Positions 12,967-18,359 of a DNA stretch of 18,359 nt are shown in pieces. The DNA is from JACRJW01 sp964359095 (lineage in GTDB: Bacteria; Patescibacteriota; Patescibacteriia; UBA9934; GWF2-40-263). The stretch is taken from the NCBI GenBank assembly GCA_964359095.1, contig CAYHRJ010000019.1:1-18359 (forward strand), read 5' to 3'. Below the pieces are notes generated by a model. That model made no database searches. It worked only from the letters and a program-made list of their open reading frames with translations, and was not told the origin of the DNA. Every line of letters starts with the position of its first letter. Within the stretch, counting starts at the first letter, position 1. Made by a program: the position numbers and the translations under genes.

Positions 12967-13467
12967 TCAGTCCCAATTCTTCACTTTCCCTCGTCCGGAT
13001 TTGCGACGTTTGTCGGCTTCACTTGTTCGACGTTCCATTGCTTTTACCCCTTTTGGTTTTCTTGTTTCGATACGCTCCTCTTCCGGTATGAGGGCTTCAC
13101 GCAAAAAGGCATTGAGTTTATTCAGGCAGTCACGCTTGTTCTGGAGCTGGGAGCGTTCCGAGATGCAAACGAATTTCAACTCGTCGCTATCTTCGAGAAT
13201 CGTTTTACGAGCGTTCTGTTTGGCATGATCGCGTAAAGCTGCCTTCTGCTGTTCAGAGAGTGATCGGGATGCGTTAATCATCCACCGTAGCTCAACGCGC
13301 GAGTCCGTGGTGTTCACACCCTGCCCGCCTGGGCCGCCTCCGCGGCTGGTTGCATAACGAACTTCCGACTCGGGAATTTCTCCCCGTTCCCAATCAAACT
13401 CTGCGGCTTGTGGTTGTCTTTCTTGCATAGATTCCGGCGGTGGTCCGCCGCGGCGTTCTGGTGGCAT
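12967..13467 (-). CDS. arfB: ArfB-like (YaeJ/ICT1) ribosome-rescue peptidyl-tRNA hydrolase
   Basis: The 166-aa protein has the GGQ domain of class I release factors without the codon-recognition domains: IPESEVRYATSRGGGPGGQG (31-50, GGQ at 47-49) followed by VNTTDSRVELRW, then CISERSQLQNKRDCLNKL (101-118) and a basic tail (RKPKG...RRKSGRGKVKNWD). ArfB inserts that tail in the empty mRNA channel of stalled ribosomes and releases the peptide. The usual length is near 140 aa; the extra N-terminal 30 residues are Pro/Gln-rich. The ATG at 13467 has TATACT 8 nt upstream; the open frame beyond it overlaps the divergent riboflavin synthase gene and is not homologous. A standard-length RF-like protein such as PrfH is a less likely alternative. 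Confidence 0.85.
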   Translation of the reverse strand: MPPERRGGPPPESMQERQPQAAEFDWERGEIPESEVRYATSRGGGPGGQGVNTTDSRVELRWMINASRSLSEQQKAALRDHAKQNARKTILEDSDELKFVCISERSQLQNKRDCLNKLNAFLREALIPEEERIETRKPKGVKAMERRTSEADKRRKSGRGKVKNWD

Positions 13468-13475
13468 ACAATGAC

Positions 13476-13481
13476 AGTATA
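13476..13481 (-). promoter_or_regulatory. -10 box of the ArfB-like gene
   Basis: TATACT on the minus strand, 8 nt before the ATG at 13467, no Shine-Dalgarno: predicted leaderless transcript. Confidence 0.55.
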
Positions 13482-13525
13482 CCAAACTTGGCAGTTCGAC
13501 TCTTTTCCGGCAAGCTAGAGACACT

Positions 13526-14149
13526 ATGTACACCGGCATCATCCAAGCGCTCTGTCCCGTGGTCGAGCTCGTCGACAAGCCGGGACTTAAGTCCTTCGTT
13601 GTCGAGTTTCCCGAACGATTACTCACAAGTCTTCAACTTGGAGCAAGTGTCTCGATTGACGGTGTGTGTCACACCGTGACGACGATTAAAGGATCGCATG
13701 TGAGTTTTGATGCGATGCAGGAGACGCTTGTGAAGACCACGATCGGTTCGCTCAAACAAGGCGATCAGGTCAATGTCGAGCGTTCAGCGAAAATGGGAGA
13801 CGAAATCGGCGGACATGTGGTCAGTGGTCATGTGTCGACGATGGCAGAGATTGTGGATGTGGCTGAGAGTGAGAATAACAAGGTCGTCACATTTCATGTC
13901 GAACCTCAGTGGATGAGGTACATCTTCTCAAAAGGATTTATCTCTCTGGACGGCGCGAGTCTTACAGTTGTGGATGCAGACAAGGAGGTTGGGACATTTA
14001 AGGTTTGGTTGATTCCAGAGACGTTGAGAGTCACGAAGTTTGGAAGCAAAAAGGTTGGTGAGCGCGTGAACGTCGAGATCGACCCTCAGACACAAGTGAT
14101 CGTGGAGACGGTGGAGAGAGTTTTAACTGATACTCGGGTCACGGCGTAG
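13526..14149 (+). CDS. ribE: Riboflavin synthase alpha chain
   Basis: This enzyme dismutates two 6,7-dimethyl-8-ribityllumazine molecules to riboflavin, the last step of the pathway. The 207-aa length is normal and two lumazine-binding repeats are seen: MYTGIIQALCPVV with SIDGVCHTVT (43-52), and the second with KGFISLDGASLTVVD (136-150). IGGHVVSGHV (94-103) keeps His97 and His102 at the same positions as in E. coli, and Lys136, Ser145 and Asp186 correspond to functional residues of the family. One oddity is CHT in place of the usual CLT in the first repeat. No other riboflavin gene is in the window. It is divergent from the ArfB-like gene; TTGGCA (13488-13493) may be its -35, but no convincing -10 or Shine-Dalgarno is visible. 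Confidence 0.9.
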   Translation: MYTGIIQALCPVVELVDKPGLKSFVVEFPERLLTSLQLGASVSIDGVCHTVTTIKGSHVSFDAMQETLVKTTIGSLKQGDQVNVERSAKMGDEIGGHVVSGHVSTMAEIVDVAESENNKVVTFHVEPQWMRYIFSKGFISLDGASLTVVDADKEVGTFKVWLIPETLRVTKFGSKKVGERVNVEIDPQTQVIVETVERVLTDTRVTA

Positions 14150-14227
14150 TGATCTTCTCCTTACCTTGTCACTTCTGTCTAGATGATGATCGTGAAAACG
14201 AAAACAGGAGCCATGCACACCTGTTCA

Positions 14228-14252
14228 AGCAGGGTCTATGTCAGACTCTGCT
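14228..14252. terminator. Hairpin between two convergent genes
   Basis: AGCAGGGTCT (14228-14237) pairs with AGACTCTGCT (14243-14252), a 10-bp stem with one G-U. On the plus strand it is followed by ATTTCGTTT. It covers the stop codon of the membrane-protein gene on the minus strand. Confidence 0.5.
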
Positions 14253-15309
14253 ATTTCGTTTCGAGTTTTCCACCTGTCAGGATTCCCGACTTATACAATT
14301 CGATGAGCGCAATCAGTGCAGCAAGAATCGTTGGTCCAGCGATACCTCCCACAGCGCCAAAAGCCGAGAGACCTCCCAGCACAGAGAGCAGGACGAGGAA
14401 GGCGTGCATGTGGGTGGATCCGCCGATCAAGTAGGGACCGATGAGATTGTCAGCCATCGAGACAAACACGACCGACCAGATGAGAAGTCCCAGGGCCGCG
14501 CCGGTTGAGCCTGTGAAAAAGAGGAAGAGGATCGCGGGGATAAGGACGACGGCGGTTCCGACAAGCGGAACGAGTGCGGCGAGAATCGTTACACCTCCCC
14601 AGATGAGGGCGCCTGGGACGCCGAAGATGGTCATGCCAAGCCCAGCAAAAAATCCTTGGATGATAGCGACCAGCAGGACACCGAACACGACCGAGCGAAC
14701 GGTTCCAACGACGCGTTTCAAAATGGATGCGTCGATTTTGTTCTCAAATGGGCTCAGTGCGAGAACCTCTTTGTAGAGTCGATCACGGTCAACGAGCAGG
14801 TAGTAGAGGGACAAGAAAAAGAGGAACGTGTGCAAGATGAATCTGGTTGAGCTGGAGAAAAGCCCGCCGATATTTTGAAACGCCCATGACGCTACTGAGG
14901 AGCCCAGTTCTGTGAGATCGATCGTGAGGAGTTGTTCTTGTACCTGAGAAGGCAGAATGGCGAACACAGGTGAGGTCGATGGCTTCAGTTGGTCGATCCA
15001 ACTGCGATCTTGCAAAGAGAGTTGAACAAGATCTGACGCCTGGCGTGCCATCAAGATGAGCAGCATGAGCAGTGGGATAAACACGAGCAGCAACACAGCA
15101 AACGTCATGATGCCCGCGGAGATTTTGCTGTGTTTGACGAGCTTGCGTAGTCGCGTCTCAAGCGGTGAGAGAATGATCGCGACCACCGCGCCCAATAAGA
15201 GGACAAGCGCAAATGGTTCGATCACGCGCCAGAATAAATAAATGATGGAGCCTGTCAGGAGCAGGAAGAACCATTTCTCAATGGTCATGTGAGGTGAAGG
15301 ATTAGACAT
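14251..15309 (-). CDS. AI-2E family membrane transporter
   Basis: The 352-aa protein has the standard layout: two N-terminal membrane pairs (about 10-50 and 60-85), a less hydrophobic middle part with amphipathic helices (ARQASDLVQLSLQ...), and a C-terminal membrane bundle with the signature PLVGTAVVLIPAILFLF, then SMADNLIGPYLIGGS, then VLGGLSAFGAVGGIAGP. The family (PF01594) includes AI-2 exporters and sodium/proton antiporters, so the substrate is open. The ATG at 15309 is supported by TATACT 8 nt upstream. Convergent with the riboflavin synthase gene, sharing a terminator hairpin. Confidence 0.9.
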   Translation of the reverse strand: MSNPSPHMTIEKWFFLLLTGSIIYLFWRVIEPFALVLLLGAVVAIILSPLETRLRKLVKHSKISAGIMTFAVLLLVFIPLLMLLILMARQASDLVQLSLQDRSWIDQLKPSTSPVFAILPSQVQEQLLTIDLTELGSSVASWAFQNIGGLFSSSTRFILHTFLFFLSLYYLLVDRDRLYKEVLALSPFENKIDASILKRVVGTVRSVVFGVLLVAIIQGFFAGLGMTIFGVPGALIWGGVTILAALVPLVGTAVVLIPAILFLFFTGSTGAALGLLIWSVVFVSMADNLIGPYLIGGSTHMHAFLVLLSVLGGLSAFGAVGGIAGPTILAALIALIELYKSGILTGGKLETK

Positions 15310-15317
15310 ATGCGTGT

Positions 15318-15323
15318 AGTATA
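15318..15323 (-). promoter_or_regulatory. -10 box of the AI-2E gene
   Basis: TATACT on the minus strand, 8 nt before the ATG at 15309; no Shine-Dalgarno. Confidence 0.55.
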
Positions 15324-15422
15324 GCAGACAGATGTGTATAAGTGTGTACTTGCGAATGGCGTTGTATTCGTCATCATTTAACTCAAAGGAGGAGCGCTAT
15401 TGCTAACTCTTTTTTCTTTTTT

Positions 15423-15536
15423 ATGAGCAAGATCCAAGCAGAGTATATTTGGCTCGACGGGTACAAGCCCACACCGAGCTTACGTTCTAAGACAGTGCTT
15501 GTGAGTTGGGTCAGGTCTGGATACGGGATTTTATAA
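15423..15536 (+). pseudogene. N-terminal remnant of a type II glutamine synthetase
   Basis: The frame MSKIQAEYIWLDGYKPTPSL followed by RSKT closely follows the start of GSII-type glutamine synthetases (pattern EYIWxDG...LRSKT), which run to about 340 aa or more. After residue 24 the similarity stops; 13 unrelated residues and a TAA follow, then a strong terminator. So the gene body is missing, probably by an internal deletion that kept the first codons and the terminator. AAGGAGG at 15386-15392 is too far from this ATG (30 nt); it is well placed for a TTG at 15400 that opens an 8-codon frame ending in an ATGA overlap with this ATG, so the fragment might still be translated by coupling. A short functional peptide is possible but less likely. 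Confidence 0.6.
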
Positions 15537-15538
15537 AA

Positions 15539-15567
15539 GCGACCGGATCATCCGGTCGCCTTTTTTT
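15539..15567. terminator. Strong bidirectional terminator
   Basis: GCGACCGGAT (15539-15548) and ATCCGGTCGC (15550-15559) around one base, followed on the plus strand by seven T residues and on the minus strand by TTTTAT. It ends both the glutamine synthetase remnant and the minus-strand toxin-antitoxin operon. Confidence 0.9.
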
Positions 15568-15590
15568 GCAAATCTCCAATTCGACTTGAG

Positions 15591-16034
15591 TTATGAAGCA
15601 ACTTCGTAGATGTAGTAATCAACCTTAAATGCATCTGAAGAAGCATTTTCGTAGTCTGGCCATATGTCGACAAGGTAGCCAGCGGCCTTGAGAGCTTTTT
15701 CAAGATGATCGCCTGTCGGGTAACGCGCATCTCGCTGAGGATCTGTTGGTTGTTTGAGAAGGGCGGTCGTCTCACAGCACGCCACGGCTTTTCCCATCCC
15801 TTCACGCCAACTTCCATCCCTTTTTCTCCAGGGGCTTCCAAGGTTCTCAGATTTCGGAAAAGTAAGATGTGTTTTTTCATCGGTCCTAAAATATCCTCCA
15901 TGACGAAGTTCGTCGATGATGCCCATGAGCGCTGTCTCGTGCTTTTCACGATCCGCAATGCGCTCACCATTTTCCTTTTTTAATTGTTCTGCTTCTGCGA
16001 TTTTGGTTTGTGATTCATCTTCCATATCGATCAT
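15591..16034 (-). CDS. Unknown third gene of the toxin-antitoxin operon
   Basis: I do not recognise this 147-aa protein. It begins with a charged, probably coiled-coil helix (about 1-45, MEDESQTKIAEAEQLKKENG) and continues as a mixed region with two Trp residues, a CC pair near residue 90 (VACCETT) and a C-terminus ending KVDYYIYEVAS. No membrane segment. The ATG at 16034 comes one base after the toxin stop, the same spacing as between antitoxin and toxin, which argues for translational coupling in a three-gene operon; longer starts (16058, 16121) overlap the toxin gene. It ends at the strong terminator at 15539. A role as chaperone or accessory of the toxin-antitoxin pair is possible but not shown. 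Confidence 0.6.
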   Translation of the reverse strand: MIDMEDESQTKIAEAEQLKKENGERIADREKHETALMGIIDELRHGGYFRTDEKTHLTFPKSENLGSPWRKRDGSWREGMGKAVACCETTALLKQPTDPQRDARYPTGDHLEKALKAAGYLVDIWPDYENASSDAFKVDYYIYEVAS

Positions 16035-16035
16035 C

Positions 16036-16308
16036 TTACAAAGATTGGTAAATGTCATGATGTCCGATGGACAAGAAAATAATGTCACCGTTTTCCATTC
16101 GTTCAAAAATGATTCGTACACTCAGGCTCACAGAGACTGACCAAAGGCCACTGAGGCGTCCCTTAAGTTGATGGAGCCTGAGCGAGGGATGGAGAGGATT
16201 GTCACGAAATCGTTTCTCGACACCAACCGACTTGTCTTGAATGGCACGATCGAGCTTTTTGAATTCTTTTACGAATTTTGGATGATAGAGGATCGTGCGA
16301 ACGATCAT
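16036..16308 (-). CDS. RelE/ParE-superfamily toxin (YafQ/HigB-like)
   Basis: The 90-aa protein has the RelE/ParE fold pattern: ILYHPKFVKEFKKLDRAIQD (N-terminal strand and two helices), LHQLKGRLSGLWSVSV (strands with the Leu-x-Gly-Leu-Trp turn), RIIFERMENGDIIFLSIG and the closing HHDIY motif. Such toxins either cleave mRNA in the ribosome (RelE) or poison gyrase (ParE). The HxxxY-like end and the basic surface favour an mRNA interferase, but this is not certain. Its ATG is one base after the antitoxin stop, and the third gene follows one base after its own stop. Confidence 0.85.
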   Translation of the reverse strand: MIVRTILYHPKFVKEFKKLDRAIQDKSVGVEKRFRDNPLHPSLRLHQLKGRLSGLWSVSVSLSVRIIFERMENGDIIFLSIGHHDIYQSL

Positions 16309-16309
16309 A

Positions 16310-16543
16310 TCATTTTAGAAAATCAGCGAGCGATTCTGCGCGCACAAGTTTATGAGCTCTGTGTAGCGTGGACGCTTCTTTCGATCGTTGAACAAGGTCA
16401 GCTTCGCTGATAAGGATACGGTCATCTTGAGATAGGAGAAAACGTAAGTAATCACTGAGCGTGCTAAAACCGCGAGCCTGTGCGAGAGACCACGCCTTTT
16501 TTGCTTCCGTTTTCGGAACAGAGAGTGAAAGGGTTGTGCGCAT
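16310..16543 (-). CDS. Antitoxin with N-terminal ribbon-helix-helix
   Basis: The 77-aa protein has a short strand (TTLSLSVP) and two helices (KTEAKKAWSLAQARG and TLSDYLRFLLSQ) that fit a MetJ/Arc/CopG-type ribbon-helix-helix, then a C-terminal toxin-binding tail (RSKEASTLHRAHKLVRAESL). The ATG at 16543 is chosen because the strand begins there; the longer frame to 16642 covers the promoter and the exodeoxyribonuclease end. Such antitoxins repress their own promoter, and an inverted repeat overlaps the -10 box. First gene of a three-gene operon. Confidence 0.8.
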   Translation of the reverse strand: MRTTLSLSVPKTEAKKAWSLAQARGFSTLSDYLRFLLSQDDRILISEADLVQRSKEASTLHRAHKLVRAESLADFLK

Positions 16544-16561
16544 AGAGAAGGTGGACAATGA

Positions 16562-16597
16562 TATTAAGATGTTAATACACAGATCGTCCTGGGTCAA
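16562..16597 (-). promoter_or_regulatory. Toxin-antitoxin promoter with overlapping operator
   Basis: On the minus strand TTGACC (16597-16592), 17-nt spacer, TAACAT (16574-16569). TATTAA and TTAATA separated by 4 nt (16562-16577) form a perfect inverted repeat covering the -10 box, the expected site for the ribbon-helix-helix antitoxin. Confidence 0.65.
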
Positions 16598-16611
16598 CTC
16601 TCGTGATATTT

Positions 16612-17418
16612 TTAGATCGTGAGAACCACCTCCACCGGACAATGGTCGGAACCCATGACGTCTTCATGGATGGAGGCACTCACAAGATTTTTTTTGAGTT
16701 TTGAACTCACAAAAAAATAATCGATGCGCCAGCCGACATTCCGTTCGCGAGCTTGTTGAAAGGCGCTCCACCAAGTGTAGGCACCGGTTTTCTCTGGATA
16801 GAAGTGGCGGAATGAGTCGATGAATCCAGCACTCACAATCTTGTCTGCGCCTTCTCGTTCTTTATCGGTGAATCCGGCGTTCTTATGATTGTCCTTTGGG
16901 CGCGCGAGATCAATTTCTTTGTGCGCGACGTTGAGGTCGCCACAAAACACAACGGGCTTCTTTTTTTCTAGACGAAGCATGTACGCGAGAAACGCTGGAT
17001 CCCAGATCTGCTGCCTGAGGTTGAGGCGCGCGAGATCACGCTTGGCATTGGGTGTGTAGACGGTGACAAGAATGAACGCGTCAAACTCCATCGCGATGAC
17101 ACGGCCTTCACGAAGAGGATCTCCGAAGGCATCCTGAAATTTTTCTGTCTTTTCATCTGGGAGGTCGTAGGTGATCGAGAGAGGTTTTACTTTTGTGAAG
17201 ATCGCTGTACCTGCATAGCCACTTCGATCTGCCGAGTTCCAAATTTCTTCGTACTCTGGCAGATCAATTTCTACCTGACCACGGTTGGCTTTTGTTTCTT
17301 GTAAGCACAGGATGTCAGGCTTGTGTTTGTGCACGAACGGCAAGAACTTCTCCTTGTGCACAACAGCACGCAGTCCGTTCACGTTCCAAGAGATGAGTTT
17401 GAGCTGAGTCGTTTTCAT
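16612..17418 (-). CDS. xthA: Exodeoxyribonuclease III (AP endonuclease)
   Basis: A base-excision-repair enzyme that cleaves at abasic sites and removes nucleotides 3' to 5'. The 268-aa length is normal. Conserved residues are Asn12 (SWNVNGLRA), Glu41 (ILCLQETKA), the YTPNA loop (121-125), Asp161 and Asn163 (CGDLNVAH), Asp233 (GWRIDYFF), and Asp258-His259 (GSDHCPV). GAYTWWSAF (212-220) is also typical. The ATG at 17418 has TAAAAT 6 nt upstream and no Shine-Dalgarno. The toxin-antitoxin promoter starts 15 nt after its stop. Confidence 0.95.
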   Translation of the reverse strand: MKTTQLKLISWNVNGLRAVVHKEKFLPFVHKHKPDILCLQETKANRGQVEIDLPEYEEIWNSADRSGYAGTAIFTKVKPLSITYDLPDEKTEKFQDAFGDPLREGRVIAMEFDAFILVTVYTPNAKRDLARLNLRQQIWDPAFLAYMLRLEKKKPVVFCGDLNVAHKEIDLARPKDNHKNAGFTDKEREGADKIVSAGFIDSFRHFYPEKTGAYTWWSAFQQARERNVGWRIDYFFVSSKLKKNLVSASIHEDVMGSDHCPVEVVLTI

Positions 17419-17424
17419 GTTTCA

Positions 17425-17430
17425 ATTTTA
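17425..17430 (-). promoter_or_regulatory. -10 box of xthA
   Basis: TAAAAT on the minus strand, 6 nt before the ATG at 17418; predicted leaderless mRNA. It is divergent from the tRNA promoter. Confidence 0.5.
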
Positions 17431-17446
17431 ACCGATCCATGTTGGA

Positions 17447-17478
17447 TTGACGAGAGCTCGAATGTTGCTTACTATAAT
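17447..17478 (+). promoter_or_regulatory. tRNA promoter
   Basis: TTGACG (17447-17452) with a perfect TATAAT (17473-17478) at 20 nt, or the overlapping TACTAT (17470-17475) at the optimal 17 nt. The tRNA starts 17 nt after the -10. Confidence 0.65.
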
Positions 17479-17494
17479 GCCGCAACCAAAAAAC

Positions 17495-17569
17495 GGCCCC
17501 ATCGTCTAATGGTTAGGACATCAGGTTTTCATCCTGGTAACGGGGGTTCAATTCCCCCTGGGGTCACCA
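17495..17569 (+). tRNA. tRNA-Glu (anticodon TTC)
   Basis: The acceptor stem is GGCCCCA with TGGGGTC (one G-U), the anticodon loop TTTTCAT carries TTC inside CAGG/CCTG, and the T arm is CGGGGGTTCAATTCCCCCTG. The D loop has GG followed by TTAGG. Discriminator A and an encoded CCA end at 17569. Its 3' part is overlapped on the other strand by the end of the recombinase gene. Confidence 0.95.
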
Positions 17570-18359
17570 AAGACATCTCTCCTTGATGGAGGGATGTCTT
17601 TAGTTGTAGGATCAGCGCCGTTTTGGCGGTTCGACATTTTCCTTGGTCAAAGGTGACACCCTCGGGGAATAGAAGCGTCTGGAACCGCTGTTTTTGAGCC
17701 AAAGAAAAGGCATGCCAAGCGGTTCGAGGGTCTTGGAGTTTTCGCAAACCGAAGTCCACGACCTCGCTCACGCGCTCCGAACTTGTGGGGAGCAAAGCAA
17801 GCTCGTATCCGCACTCCGTGATCGCCTTCTTTTTCTCTGCGATCATGCGCCGTGCTGTGTCGTCGTCGAGCACGTTTGCGATGTTTTTCTGTGCGATCGC
17901 ATCCTGCTCGCCTTGCAGCTCACGGATGCGCCGTGAAAGCTCGTTGCGTTTGCGTTCCGTGTCTTCCGCTGCCGAGATCATATTCGCCTCGATCGCGATC
18001 TTGAGCATAGCCGCAAGTTCCGGCTTGAGCGCATGTTGTGAAATGAACCCGTCGAACTCGGCGTGTATCGTCTCCTGCGAGATGTTTGTTTTCTTGCAAG
18101 AACGACAATGATAGTGGGCGTAGCGTTTGGTTCGTCCTTTCGACCAACTCCCCAGATAACGCTTGCCACACGAATGAACCAAGAAGCCCCGTAGCGGAAA
18201 GTCCTCGCGTTGCATGAGATATTTTGGTTGTTTATGGTTGCGTCCATCGAGCACAGCTTGCACTCGATCGAATAGATCGGCTTCGACAATGGGTTTGAAA
18301 ATGCCCTGTTGGATCTTTCCAAACGCCACGAGAACCGGCTTGGCGATGTTGAGGCTTGG
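17529..18359 (-). CDS. Serine recombinase, C-terminal part (continues beyond the window)
   Basis: The frame is open through the right edge of the window, so the N-terminal catalytic (resolvase) domain is outside. Visible in order: the end of the recombinase domain (IFKPIVEADLFDRVQAVLDG), a zinc-ribbon-like segment (FLVHSCGKRYLGSWSKG ... YAHYHCRSCKK; the first knuckle has one Cys instead of two), a long coiled coil (AAEDTERKRNELSRRIRELQ...) and a tail. This is the layout of large serine integrases. The last residues, TPGGIEPPLPG, are encoded antisense to the tRNA 3' half, a hallmark of elements inserted in tRNA genes: integration joins the recombinase frame to the attachment site. The protein would catalyse insertion and excision of an element extending to the right. 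Confidence 0.85.
   Translation of the reverse strand, partial: PSLNIAKPVLVAFGKIQQGIFKPIVEADLFDRVQAVLDGRNHKQPKYLMQREDFPLRGFLVHSCGKRYLGSWSKGRTKRYAHYHCRSCKKTNISQETIHAEFDGFISQHALKPELAAMLKIAIEANMISAAEDTERKRNELSRRIRELQGEQDAIAQKNIANVLDDDTARRMIAEKKKAITECGYELALLPTSSERVSEVVDFGLRKLQDPRTAWHAFSLAQKQRFQTLLFPEGVTFDQGKCRTAKTALILQLKTSLHQGEMSLVTPGGIEPPLPG
17569..17601. terminator. Long hairpin directly after the tRNA
   Basis: AAAGACATCTCTCC (17569-17582) pairs with GGAGGGATGTCTTT (17588-17601), 14 bp with one G-U, loop TTGAT. It probably ends tRNA transcription although only three T residues follow. It also encodes part of the recombinase C-terminus on the other strand. Confidence 0.6.

Noticed and set aside
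1..18359. Alternative genetic code with UGA read as Gly
   Set aside because: Several genes end in TGA at the expected length (clpP, the kinase-like gene, hsp20), and no in-frame TGA interrupts a conserved domain apart from the hicA frameshift.

Overview
The window looks like a piece of a bacterial chromosome from the Candidate Phyla Radiation (Patescibacteria). The evidence is indirect: a VanW-family cell-surface protein, a shortened SMC protein, an isolated riboflavin synthase, several small toxin-antitoxin modules, and genes with no recognisable relatives. TGA is used as a stop codon throughout (for example at 1958, 5091 and 11870), so the recoded-UGA lineages (Gracilibacteria, Absconditabacteria) are unlikely. 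The lineage assignment is inference; no rRNA gene is present.

Region 1 (1-5240) is accessory and the most unusual part. It holds a truncated unknown gene, a P-loop kinase-like gene, then a run of small unknown GC-rich genes (2213-2764, 4256-4603, 4746-5093) separated by repeated RNA-like hairpin elements. The recurring order is gene, perfect hairpin, long palindrome (A), 9-bp hairpin (B), two-part stem (C), 17-nt mini-hairpin with an internal ATG (D), next gene. Copies of C and D differ by paired substitutions that keep the stems, as expected for RNA selected on structure. Between the first and second small genes lies about 770 nt with no credible gene but dense in hairpins (two with GNRA-type tetraloops, several with G-U wobbles), a candidate large structured non-coding RNA. 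A hicBA toxin-antitoxin pair with a frameshifted hicA sits inside this array on the minus strand.

Region 2 (5240-9950) is housekeeping: a minus-strand smc lacking the usual hinge, a divergent DHH-family phosphoesterase, a small unknown gene, clpP, and a probable roughly 200-nt non-coding RNA (9684-9893) with its own promoter and a long rod-shaped fold. A third copy of palindrome A lies between the smc and phosphoesterase starts.

Region 3 (9954-15309) is an envelope/stress block: a minus-strand operon of lycopene-cyclase-like membrane protein, small heat-shock protein and VanW protein; an ArfB-like ribosome-rescue factor; divergent riboflavin synthase; and a convergent AI-2E-type membrane protein.

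Region 4 (15310-18359) holds a glutamine synthetase N-terminal remnant, a RelBE/ParDE-type toxin-antitoxin operon with a third gene, exodeoxyribonuclease III, tRNA-Glu(TTC), and the C-terminal part of a serine recombinase whose 3' end runs antisense into the tRNA, which suggests an integrated element continuing to the right.

Across the window many genes have a -10 box 6-10 nt before their ATG and no Shine-Dalgarno, so leaderless mRNAs appear common. The small accessory genes at 1424, 2213 and 4256 instead have clear Shine-Dalgarno sites.
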